NCBI RefSeq assembly: GCF_007993935.1
Contig: NZ_VITY01000013.1
Span: forward strand, 124,001-188,000
Length of the DNA: 64,000 nucleotides
DNA from: Bradyrhizobium macuxiense
GTDB lineage: Bacteria > Pseudomonadota > Alphaproteobacteria > Rhizobiales > Xanthobacteraceae
Reading direction: 5' to 3'
Below are positions 34,236 through 41,684 of the stretch, piece after piece; the first letter of the stretch is position 1, and the number at the start of each line of letters is the position of its first letter. Both the position numbers and the translations under genes were made by a program. Below the pieces are notes generated by a model. It saw only the letters and a program-made list of their open reading frames with translations, was not told the origin of the DNA and did no database searches.

Positions 34236-35855
34236 ATGTACCCTATCTCGCGTTGGAAGCGCCGCACGCTCGCGGCGGCGTTGTCGGCGATCGCGCTGTC
34301 GTTCGCGCCGCAGGAATTGTCGTTTACCCAACAGGCCATGGCCGCGGACAAGACCATCACCGCGGTGATGCATTCGGATCTGCGCGTCATCGATCCGATC
34401 CTGACCACCGCCTACATCACGCGCGACCATGGCTACATGGTCTACGACACGCTGGTGGCGACCGACTCCAACTTCAAGATCCAACCGCAGATGGCGGACT
34501 GGAAGGTGTCCGACGACAAGCTCACCTACACGTTCATGCTGCGCGATGGCCTGAAATGGCATGACGGCACGCCGGTGACCGCCGAGGACTGTGTCGCGTC
34601 GCTGAAGCGCTGGGCCAAGGTCGACGGCATGGGCCAGAAGCTGATGGACTTCACGGCGAGCCTCGAAGCCACCGATGCGAAGACGATTACGCTGAAGCTG
34701 AAGGAGCCCTACGGCCTGGTGCTGGATTCGATCGGCAAGCCGTCGTCGCGCGTCGCCTTCATGATGCCGAAGCGGCTCGCCGAGACGCCGCCGGACAAGC
34801 CGATTCCGGAACAGATCGGTTCGGGCCCCTTCAAATTCGTCCAGGCGGAATTCCAGCCGGGCGTGAAGGCGGTCTACGTCAAGAACAAGGACTACGTGCC
34901 ACGCAAGGAGCCGGCGAGCTGGACCGCGGGCGGCAAGGTCGTGAAGGTTGACCGCGTCGAGTGGGTCACGATGGCCGACGCGCAGACCGCGATGAACGCG
35001 CTGCAATCCGGCGATATCGATTTCGTGGAGAACCCGTCGTTCGACACGTTGTCGATCCTCGAGGCCGACAAGGACCTGAAGGTCGAGACGCTGAACAAGT
35101 TCGGCTTCCAGACGCTGGGCCGTATGAACTTCCTCTATCCGCCTTTCGACAACATCAAGGTTCGCCAGGCGGCGCTGCTTGCGGTCAACCAGAAGCAGGT
35201 GCTCGACGCGCTGGTCGGCAATCCCAAATATTACAAGACCTGCGTCTCCTTCTTCATCTGCGACACGCCGTTCGCGTCCGAGGTCGGCGGCGAGACGTTG
35301 GCGAAGGGAGGCGACATGGCCGCGGCCAAGAAGGCGCTCGCCGAGTCGGGCTACGACGGCACGCCGGTCGTCATCATGGCGCCGGGCGACGTCGTTACGC
35401 TCAAGGCGCAGCCGGTTGTTGTCGCCCAGCAGCTGCGCGATGCCGGCTTCAAGGTCGACCTGCAGGCGACCGACTGGCAGACCGTGGTGACCCGCCGCGC
35501 CAGCCAGAAGGCGCCGAAGGACGGCGGCTGGAACATGTTCTTCACCAACTGGGTCAGCGCCGACGTCTCCAACCCGATCGCCAACCTCTCGATTGGCGGC
35601 CAGGGCAAGAACGGCGGATGGTTCGGCTGGGCCGACGATCAGAAGATCGAACAGCTGAAGGATGCCTTCGTTCGCGCGCCGTCGCTCGACGAGCAGAAGA
35701 AAATCGCGGCCGATGTCCAGAAGGAAGCCTACGATCAGGTCATCTACATCCCGCTCGGTCAGTACCAGGCGCCGAGCGCCTGGCGGAAGTCGCTGACCGG
35801 TGTTCTCGATGGTCCGGCGACCCCGATCTTCTGGAATATCGACAAGTCCGAGTAA
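34236..35855 (+). CDS. ABC transporter substrate-binding protein, family 5
   Basis: A 539-residue periplasmic peptide-type binding protein. It has an N-terminal signal peptide with KRR then a hydrophobic core, probably cleaved after QAMAAD (about residue 36). Landmarks are FMLRDGLKWHDGTPVTAEDC, IGSGPFKF, and FDNIKVRQAALLAVNQ. It is the probable ligand-binding partner of the permeases and ATPase at 27377-30933, since those lack their own binding protein and the intervening genes are peptide-related. An intrinsic terminator closes it. Confidence 0.9.
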   Translation: MYPISRWKRRTLAAALSAIALSFAPQELSFTQQAMAADKTITAVMHSDLRVIDPILTTAYITRDHGYMVYDTLVATDSNFKIQPQMADWKVSDDKLTYTFMLRDGLKWHDGTPVTAEDCVASLKRWAKVDGMGQKLMDFTASLEATDAKTITLKLKEPYGLVLDSIGKPSSRVAFMMPKRLAETPPDKPIPEQIGSGPFKFVQAEFQPGVKAVYVKNKDYVPRKEPASWTAGGKVVKVDRVEWVTMADAQTAMNALQSGDIDFVENPSFDTLSILEADKDLKVETLNKFGFQTLGRMNFLYPPFDNIKVRQAALLAVNQKQVLDALVGNPKYYKTCVSFFICDTPFASEVGGETLAKGGDMAAAKKALAESGYDGTPVVIMAPGDVVTLKAQPVVVAQQLRDAGFKVDLQATDWQTVVTRRASQKAPKDGGWNMFFTNWVSADVSNPIANLSIGGQGKNGGWFGWADDQKIEQLKDAFVRAPSLDEQKKIAADVQKEAYDQVIYIPLGQYQAPSAWRKSLTGVLDGPATPIFWNIDKSE

Positions 35856-35879
35856 GCGCGCGGCTTGACGCAGATTTGG

Positions 35880-35914
35880 AATGGCCGGGGCTCGTCCCCG
35901 GCCATTTTCGTTTT
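35880..35914 (+). terminator. intrinsic terminator after the binding-protein gene
   Basis: AATGGCCGGGG and CCCCGGCCATT form an 11-base perfect stem with a five-base loop (CTCGT), followed by TTCGTTTT. It lies 24 bases after the stop codon. Confidence 0.9.
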
Positions 35915-36007
35915 CGCCGTTGCGCGTCAGGCGTGGCCGTCGCGGCGGGGCATGCGCCGCTTGGGGCATGGCGACCTGAACCGCTGATCGGACCGAACCG
36001 GCGGCCG

Positions 36008-36328
36008 CTAAGGCGTGTGGCCCGACTTCGCGCTGCCCGCGCTCGACAGGCTCGTGAGCTGCGTCTGTCCGGCGCTGCCGCCGTTGATCCAGACCGCCGC
36101 GCCGGCGGCAAGTGCCAGCACGACGCATGACACGATCGCGCCGCGGATCCATCGTTGGTAGATCGCGCGCTCGTCGGGCGGCGCATCGCGGAATCTCCGC
36201 GCATTGAGCCCGTTGCTGCAATGAGCAGCGTCGTCGCCATGCTCGAGGATGGAAGCGCCGGGATCGGGCGCGGTGTTGCCAACAATCTGATTGCGACCGG
36301 CAATCCGATTGCGATCCGCAATCGTCAT
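36008..36328 (-). CDS. small single-pass membrane protein, hypothetical
   Basis: A 106-residue protein of unknown function. The N-terminal half is polar (MTIADRNRIAGRNQIVGN...), followed by one membrane segment at about residues 63-80 (GAIVSCVVLALAAGAAVWI) and a short Ser/Gly-rich tail. It is oriented toward the terminator of the binding-protein gene. It could be a type II membrane-anchored accessory protein. The frame has host-like codon use. Confidence 0.6.
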   Translation of the reverse strand: MTIADRNRIAGRNQIVGNTAPDPGASILEHGDDAAHCSNGLNARRFRDAPPDERAIYQRWIRGAIVSCVVLALAAGAAVWINGGSAGQTQLTSLSSAGSAKSGHTP

Positions 36329-36705
36329 CGCCTAGCTCCAAAGAAATTTGATCTCGGAATGCGAGCGCCGCGAAATGCGCGGCAGGAATTTTCCAACGCC
36401 TCGGCAATACCACAGTCGGCGATCGCGGCGTGTGAACCGCGCCACAGCCGGAGGACACGATGAGGTGATGCGAGCAGGCCGTGAGCGCCCTGGCATGCCA
36501 ATGGACGGTCGCACGAGGCTAGATGCCGGTCGCGCCGCGCCGATTTGCGCGGCAAGTTGTCGTCTATTTCACAATCTACCTTGGGTTACCGGGGTATTGT
36601 CCTACGGGCCGGATCGGCGCCGTCCGAAGCCGCACGCTCCAGCAGTGCGCGGACGGCGTGCATTGTTTCGCTCCTGTGGATTCATCCAACCTCGGGGAAA
36701 TTATC
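36329..36705. other. divergent intergenic region, nothing recognised
   Basis: This 377-base gap between the small membrane protein and the phospholipase D-fold gene should hold both promoters. I see no repeat, RNA gene or known operator. A frame is open from 36523 into the next gene but its N-terminal residues are Cys/Arg-rich and unlike a conserved domain. Confidence 0.5.
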
Positions 36706-38634
36706 ATGACCATCAATGTCAAGGCCTATGCCAATGCCGATGATGTCCTGATCGCCTGGCAGCCGGACACCTGGCCGAACGACTGGGTCGGGTTCCAGCT
36801 CGAGCGGCGCAACAACATCACGCAGCAGACCACCGTGCTGTCCAACCGCATTCCGCCGAAGCCCGGCGAGAAGCCGGTGGCGGACGGCGGCATCTCCTCG
36901 ACCCAATCGCCGTTCCGGCGCTGCATCTGGACCGATCACAGTGTCGTCGACACCGACAACGTCTCGTACCGCGTCACCGCGATGAAGAACGGCGCGAACG
37001 GCACCTTCACGACCGATCCTGCCTCGGTGACGGCATGGACGGCGCCGGTGGTCGCTTCGGGCGATGCGGGCGGCGGCCTGTCGGCCTATTTCAACCGGGG
37101 CACCCTGATGTCCCAGATCGTCAGCCGCTTCGTGCATGGCGATACGTCCGACGACGCGCTGCGCAATTTCGTCAAGGGCCTTTCCGATCCGGCCAACCAG
37201 GCCCGGCGCTATTTGTCAGGCGACGCCCTGCACGAGATCCTGGCCTTTCTGCACGATGCCGACCTGCGCGGCAGCCAGGTGCATGCCGCCATCTACGAGA
37301 TGAATGACGAGGAGCTGGTCGGCGCGCTGAAGCCGTTCGGAAGCCGCGGCAACGTCCTGCTCGGCAACGGCAGCGCGACCAAACCGAACATCGCGGGCGA
37401 ACTCAGCAGCGCCGGCTTGACGGTCAAGCATCGCGATCTGTCGAATGCGGGCAGGTCGTCGCCCAGCGTGCACAACAAGTTCGTGGTCGAGAGCGACGCG
37501 CATGGCAACGCCATTCGCGTGCTGACCGGCAGCACGAACTGGACCACCACCGGGCTGTGCACGCAGCTCAATAATGTGCTGATCATCGAGAATGCGGCGA
37601 TCGCCAAGCGCTACCTCGACCAGTGGGGCAAGCTGGTCGCCGCCGGCAACGCCATGCCGCCCGCGCTGAAGGCGTCGAATTCCAATCCGACCAGCGACAG
37701 CGACATCTCGGTCTATTTCGCGGCGAGCAACGGCGAGGCGGAGTTCAAGCCGGTGCTGGACCTGATCAAGAACGCCAAGGACGGCGCGCTCTTCCTGATG
37801 TTCATGCCGGGTCAATCGCCGCTGCTGAGCGCGCTGCTCGACCGCGCACAGCAGAACGACGTGTACGTCCGCGGCGTGGTGTCGACGATGATGGCCAGCA
37901 AGAACGGCAACATCGTTTCGGTCGGCGGCCAGGTCGTGAAATCAGGCGCACCGGCGCAATCCTTCCATGACGACGTCCAGTTGCCGCATAACGTCAACGC
38001 CACGAACGAACCGTCATGGGCCGACGTCGAGTTCAGCGTCTCGCAGATCCGCAACGCGGGGATGATCGCGATCGTGCACTCCAAGACCATCGTGATCGAT
38101 CCATTCTCGGACGATTGCGCCGTCATCACCGGATCGCACAATTTCTCCGTCGCCGCCTCGGAGAAGAATGACGAGAATCTCGTGATCATCCGCGGCAACA
38201 AGAAGCTCGCCCAGGCCTATGCGCTGCACATCAACGGCGTCTACGACCACTATTCCTGGCGCGGCTATCTCGGCAGCGGCGGCAATGCGGATCAGATCTA
38301 TTCGCTCGACGGCTGGAAGCCCGGCGGCGGCAAGGAGCAGGAGCTGGACTTCTGGATGGAGGAGCCGGTGCCGCCGCGCCCGACACGCGCAGGCGGTGGC
38401 GGCAGTGCCAGCGGCGGCGCTGCGCATCAGGCCGGCGCGGGTGGCGGGACTGTAAAGAAGAAGGCCGTCAAGAAGGCCCCCAAGAAAGTCGCCGCCGCCA
38501 AGCGAACTGCCAAGGCGTCAGTCAAGAAGTCGGCCAAGAAGTCGGTGAAGAAGGCCAAGGCCAAGACGCCGGCAAAGGCAAAAGCCAAGAAGACAAAGAA
38601 GGCCAAGGCCAAAAAAGCGAAGGCCAAGAAATAG
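36706..38634 (+). CDS. phospholipase D-fold protein with histone H1-like Lys/Ala tail
   Basis: A 642-residue protein with two HKD motifs. The first is HNKFVVES (His256, Lys258) with GSTNWTTTGLC; the second is HSKTIVIDPFSDD (His458, Lys460) with GSHNFSVAASEKND. Two such motifs form one PLD active site, used for phosphodiester hydrolysis of lipids or DNA. The N-terminal about 115 residues look like a fibronectin-type beta domain (VKAYANADDVLIAWQ). The last about 60 residues are almost only Lys and Ala with a little Ser/Thr, as in histone H1 and rhizobial histone-like proteins, which suggests nucleic-acid binding. The ATG at 36706 follows CGGGGAAA. No signal peptide. Confidence 0.85.
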   Translation: MTINVKAYANADDVLIAWQPDTWPNDWVGFQLERRNNITQQTTVLSNRIPPKPGEKPVADGGISSTQSPFRRCIWTDHSVVDTDNVSYRVTAMKNGANGTFTTDPASVTAWTAPVVASGDAGGGLSAYFNRGTLMSQIVSRFVHGDTSDDALRNFVKGLSDPANQARRYLSGDALHEILAFLHDADLRGSQVHAAIYEMNDEELVGALKPFGSRGNVLLGNGSATKPNIAGELSSAGLTVKHRDLSNAGRSSPSVHNKFVVESDAHGNAIRVLTGSTNWTTTGLCTQLNNVLIIENAAIAKRYLDQWGKLVAAGNAMPPALKASNSNPTSDSDISVYFAASNGEAEFKPVLDLIKNAKDGALFLMFMPGQSPLLSALLDRAQQNDVYVRGVVSTMMASKNGNIVSVGGQVVKSGAPAQSFHDDVQLPHNVNATNEPSWADVEFSVSQIRNAGMIAIVHSKTIVIDPFSDDCAVITGSHNFSVAASEKNDENLVIIRGNKKLAQAYALHINGVYDHYSWRGYLGSGGNADQIYSLDGWKPGGGKEQELDFWMEEPVPPRPTRAGGGGSASGGAAHQAGAGGGTVKKKAVKKAPKKVAAAKRTAKASVKKSAKKSVKKAKAKTPAKAKAKKTKKAKAKKAKAKK

Positions 38635-38717
38635 AAGCCCAATAGAGGCCGTCTCGCAGAACACGGCGCATGCCTGCAACGATCATCGGACTGCCGGCAC
38701 GCGGCGGGTCAGATGGT

Positions 38718-38775
38718 TGGTGCGGGCGGTGGGACTCGAACCCACATGACGTTGCCGTCGAGGGTGAATCTTTTG
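38718..38775 (-). tRNA. truncated tRNA-Leu: 3' half only (possible attachment-site scar)
   Basis: Read on the minus strand, the segment has AAAAGATTC (anticodon loop end and stem), a long variable arm GACGGCAACGTC, the T-arm GTGGGTTCGAGTCCCAC, and the acceptor end CGCCCGCACCA. The 5' half (acceptor GCGGGCG, D-arm) is missing: the adjacent bases show no D-arm. It therefore cannot be a working tRNA. It differs from the nearby intact tRNA-Leu(UAA) in T-arm and variable arm, so it derives from another leucine isoacceptor. Confidence 0.8.
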
Positions 38776-38865
38776 GTTAGCAATATTGTGGTGATTTGGA
38801 ACCGAAAGTATCGTGTGGTCTTTCGGATTAGGGCGGCGCTCTGGCTTACGAGCGCAATGGCCCTA

Positions 38866-40662
38866 TCACGGCTTGCGGCTAGACATTTCGAGGACGTGAA
38901 GCACTTGCTTTCGAGTAAGGGTGATGCCGAGGTCAAGCCAATACGAAACGTTGTAATACCTTAGGCGGTCCTGAGTTAGCTGCTCTTTGAGCAATCGCTT
39001 CAAACGTGTCTTCGGCAGCGCTCTGACGCTCTTTAGCAGGATCGCCTTGCGAACGTGAGTTTCATCCGAATGGTAGATTTCGGTAAGTTCTTGATCGCTT
39101 AACCCCACAACCTCCTTGTCGCTGGCAAGGCCTAGGATGCGTTGAAGGAGGCGAGGCGGCATCTTTTCCTTGCAGAGTTCGCTAAAGCGGCTCTTGCCAA
39201 TGGCGTAGACGGCTTGCGCGACAGCTTCGAGCGTCCTGTCATCTAAAATCCCACCAAGGAGCGTCGCCGATGTGTCGGGGCGGTCTAGCATTGAAATTAA
39301 TAAGCTGATGTCCTGCCATTCGCCATGCTTTCTCAGGAATTCAATGTCTAGCATCGAGAAGTTGGCGAATCCGCTGGATACTACGCCCCGTATTCTTTCT
39401 AAATCCTCGGGTTCCCGACTCAGTCTCAGATTAATGCGGATAATAGCATCTGCTGCAGCCGCTGCAGTTTGATAGTTTCTCTTGTCGTACTCACCTTTGA
39501 GAGCGGGAAGATCTTCTGGTTCGCCGCAGGCTGATAGATATTGCAGCGCGGCAGTCTTGAGGCGTTCGCTCGAACGAGATGATAACCATGTTGAAGTGAA
39601 GAAGCTCCGTTTGGCAGTTTCATCATCCGGGCCCAAAGGCTCCAGCGGGACTATCGGCTCGCCTATGAGCCGCATGGCAATCAATGCTCCAACGCGTTGA
39701 CCCTGGGGGCCGACGAGGGTTGAAACGCAAAGGTAGGAGCGATCGCCGCCTTTAACGGTGTCGTACCAGTGCCAAAAGGGAATAGTCTCACTGGCGATGC
39801 TGTCTAGGCCTGAGTCTACTAGGCCCATCATCTCGCGGCGGCTTAGATCGAGCGCATCGCGGCTCTGGAAAAGTAAATTGGCGTCGTGCGTGCCGAGAAA
39901 ATCCTCGTCATTGCTTGCCACTCCGATCATACCGGCAAGCAAACGGAAGCGTGCAACGTCCACCGCCTCGATCGGGTGGGCTTTTTGATCGCGCTCGGTC
40001 TTCGCAACAAAGTGACGAAGAAATTGAGCTCCCTGCGGTGATAGAAGGGTGTCAGAGGAGTTGGTGGCTTCCGATTTTTCGGGAACGCTTCCGAGTGACG
40101 GGGCCTTCTCATCGGCCTTCGCGGTAGTATCCTCAAGTTTCTTGAGATGCTTGACGTAGTGCGTGATCCAGTCGTTGAGCTTGTCTTCGAAATCTTTCAA
40201 ATTCTCGAAGTCGTGGAAAAGTATCTGTTGTTCTTCGATAACGCGTTGGCGAAAGGCCAAGACCCGGTTCAGGTCTGGACCGCGGTCCTTCAAAAATTCA
40301 TCGTCAATCTTCTTGAAGAAGAGCGTCATCTCGGGGCGTGTGGACTTCATGCGACTGGCAAGGGCGCGCTCAAACTCCTCCTCAAATCCTGACGTGTAGT
40401 CGCCGCCCGGTGGAGTCCCCCATTTTCTCCACATCAAGCCGATGAAGGCCTCACACCGGTCAAGGTCGAGATTAATCTGGGCTTGTGGGCGGCCAAAGCG
40501 CTTGAACGTATCTTCCCAGCCAACGAGTTCGATCTGGATATCAAACCAATCCGCCCAACGCTTATTGAAAGCGTCAACCACCAGTTTTGCAGTTTGGCGC
40601 TCATTTTGGAGGTCGCCGGGGGATGCAAGAAATATCTGAATGATTTTACGACTATTCGCCAT
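38866..40662 (-). CDS. DUF4062-like N-terminal domain plus helical-repeat protein, candidate defence gene
   Basis: A 598-residue protein. Residues about 5-110 match the DUF4062 pattern: IIQIFLASPGDLQNERQTA, then a WEDTF block and CEAFIGLMWRKWGTPPG. That domain is common at the N-terminus of STAND-type and other phage-defence proteins. The middle (about 225-350) is unassigned, with a beta-rich section (YLCVSTLVGPQGQRVGALIA). Residues about 360-590 are repeated helix pairs of HEAT type. No catalytic motif is evident. The gene is visibly AT-richer and uses rarer codons than its neighbours. Its ATG is 15 bases past the CCA end of the tRNA-Leu gene, so read-through from the tRNA promoter is possible. 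Confidence 0.75.
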   Translation of the reverse strand: MANSRKIIQIFLASPGDLQNERQTAKLVVDAFNKRWADWFDIQIELVGWEDTFKRFGRPQAQINLDLDRCEAFIGLMWRKWGTPPGGDYTSGFEEEFERALASRMKSTRPEMTLFFKKIDDEFLKDRGPDLNRVLAFRQRVIEEQQILFHDFENLKDFEDKLNDWITHYVKHLKKLEDTTAKADEKAPSLGSVPEKSEATNSSDTLLSPQGAQFLRHFVAKTERDQKAHPIEAVDVARFRLLAGMIGVASNDEDFLGTHDANLLFQSRDALDLSRREMMGLVDSGLDSIASETIPFWHWYDTVKGGDRSYLCVSTLVGPQGQRVGALIAMRLIGEPIVPLEPLGPDDETAKRSFFTSTWLSSRSSERLKTAALQYLSACGEPEDLPALKGEYDKRNYQTAAAAADAIIRINLRLSREPEDLERIRGVVSSGFANFSMLDIEFLRKHGEWQDISLLISMLDRPDTSATLLGGILDDRTLEAVAQAVYAIGKSRFSELCKEKMPPRLLQRILGLASDKEVVGLSDQELTEIYHSDETHVRKAILLKSVRALPKTRLKRLLKEQLTQDRLRYYNVSYWLDLGITLTRKQVLHVLEMSSRKP

Positions 40663-40677
40663 GCGGTATGCTCAAAG

Positions 40678-41004
40678 TGGTGCGGGCGGCCGGGATCGAA
40701 CCGGCACAGAGTATGGTCCCTCCGAGGGATTTTCGTACCACTACGGCTTTCGCCGCCTTGCCTTCGCACGTTGGTGCCGAGGCTCGTTTGTGGTCTGGAC
40801 TATACCTTCACCATAGCGCGCCTGCGCCGTAGGTGCTGCCCGTCTAGTCTCTACACCTTCGCACCGGCTGTTTAGCTGGAGCGCTTGGCTCGGGATTGCC
40901 ACTTGCGAGGTTTCCCCGAATTTGAGCAGTTCTGCATCTTCGGTTTCCCGGAGAGCACTCACGTCGTCTAAGTCCCTTGCGTCTACCAATTCCGCCACGC
41001 CCGC
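40678..41004 (-). tRNA. tRNA-Leu(UAA), interrupted by a group I intron
   Basis: Exon 1 is 41004-40970: acceptor GCGGGCG, D-arm GCG-GAATTGGTAGA-CGC, anticodon stem AGGGA, then CTT. Exon 2 is 40733-40678: AAAA, stem TCCCT, long variable arm, T-arm GCCGG-TTCGATC-CCGGC, acceptor CGCCCGC, A and an encoded CCA. Joined, the 91-base RNA has anticodon loop CTTAAAA, giving the UAA anticodon. The two acceptor strands pair fully. The break is between U34 and A35, the same place as in cyanobacterial and plastid tRNA-Leu(UAA). Confidence 0.93.
40734..40969 (-). ncRNA. group I self-splicing intron in tRNA-Leu(UAA)
   Basis: A 236-base insert in the tRNA. On the minus strand the conserved core is plain: R element GTAGAGACTAGACGG (about 40857-40840) and S element AAGGTATAGTCC (40808-40797), which form P7. 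Exon 1 ends in U, and GAGT inside the intron start (ACGTGAGTGC) can pair with exon ACTT as P1 with the required U-G. The intron ends in G (40734). It has no homing endonuclease. The size is usual for bacterial tRNA introns. Confidence 0.92.
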
Positions 41005-41206
41005 ACATCGTTAACCTAACGGGCGAGAAACCCGCAGGCTAACGGAGAATTGCTATAGCGGCTTCAAGAGCTTGACGCCACCTGCAATTCCATTTGCGTC
41101 GGCCGCCGCGCATTGGGATAAGCAGCGCGCCGCCGCGATTGAGCCTCAATCCGGACACCGGCGGCTGCTTTAGGCAATCTCAACACTGTCCGATTAAGAA
41201 AGCCGA

Positions 41207-41641
41207 ATGTCTGCTCGTCTCCCACGCCGCCCGAATCTGTTGCGCGCGGCAGTTCTCGTTGCGCTGCTCGGCTCGGCCGCCGGCGTTTCCGGCTGCGCGC
41301 AGATCGGCGACAGCGTGCCGTCGGCCTTCGCCGATCCCGCCAAATACGACCTGTATGATTGCAAGCAGCTCGAGACCGAGCGCAAGAGCCTCGCGTCCCG
41401 CGCGACGGAACAGGAAAGGCTGATGGCCAAGGCGGAAACCGGCGTCGGCGGTACCGTGGTCTCCGAGATGGTGTATCGCAACGAATTGATCTCGATCCAC
41501 TCCCAGCAGCGGCTCGCGGATCAGGCATGGCGCGCCAATAAGTGCCACGAGAGCCCGCCGGACAGCCCCGCTGCCGCCGCATCCGCAGCGCCCGCGCCGG
41601 CTGCGAACGGGCCGCGCGCCCCGCGAGGCCTCGTTCACTAA
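41207..41641 (+). CDS. putative lipoprotein, hypothetical
   Basis: A 144-residue protein with a basic N-terminus (MSARLPRRPNLLRAA), a hydrophobic stretch and a lipobox-like VSGC at about residue 30, so it is probably lipid-anchored in the envelope. The mature part has a helical KQLETERKSLASRATEQERLM region and an Ala/Pro-rich tail. No family recognised. It is transcribed away from the tRNA-Leu gene. Confidence 0.65.
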   Translation: MSARLPRRPNLLRAAVLVALLGSAAGVSGCAQIGDSVPSAFADPAKYDLYDCKQLETERKSLASRATEQERLMAKAETGVGGTVVSEMVYRNELISIHSQQRLADQAWRANKCHESPPDSPAAAASAAPAPAANGPRAPRGLVH

Positions 41642-41684
41642 GTCAGCGTTTCCGGAAGAAGCGGTTGGCGTTCAGGCGCGCGGC

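Noticed and set aside
34215..36458. Long minus-strand frame (747 codons) over the binding-protein gene
   Set aside because: Mirror frame of the family-5 binding protein, with Arg/Leu/Val-rich non-globular composition and no start signal.
38718..40678. Complete integrative element with integrase
   Set aside because: No integrase, transposase or relaxase gene is in the segment, and the two tRNA ends are not identical repeats.
40741..40998. Small minus-strand frame across tRNA-Leu and its intron
   Set aside because: The bases are explained by tRNA exon 1 and the group I intron; the start codon falls in the D-arm region.
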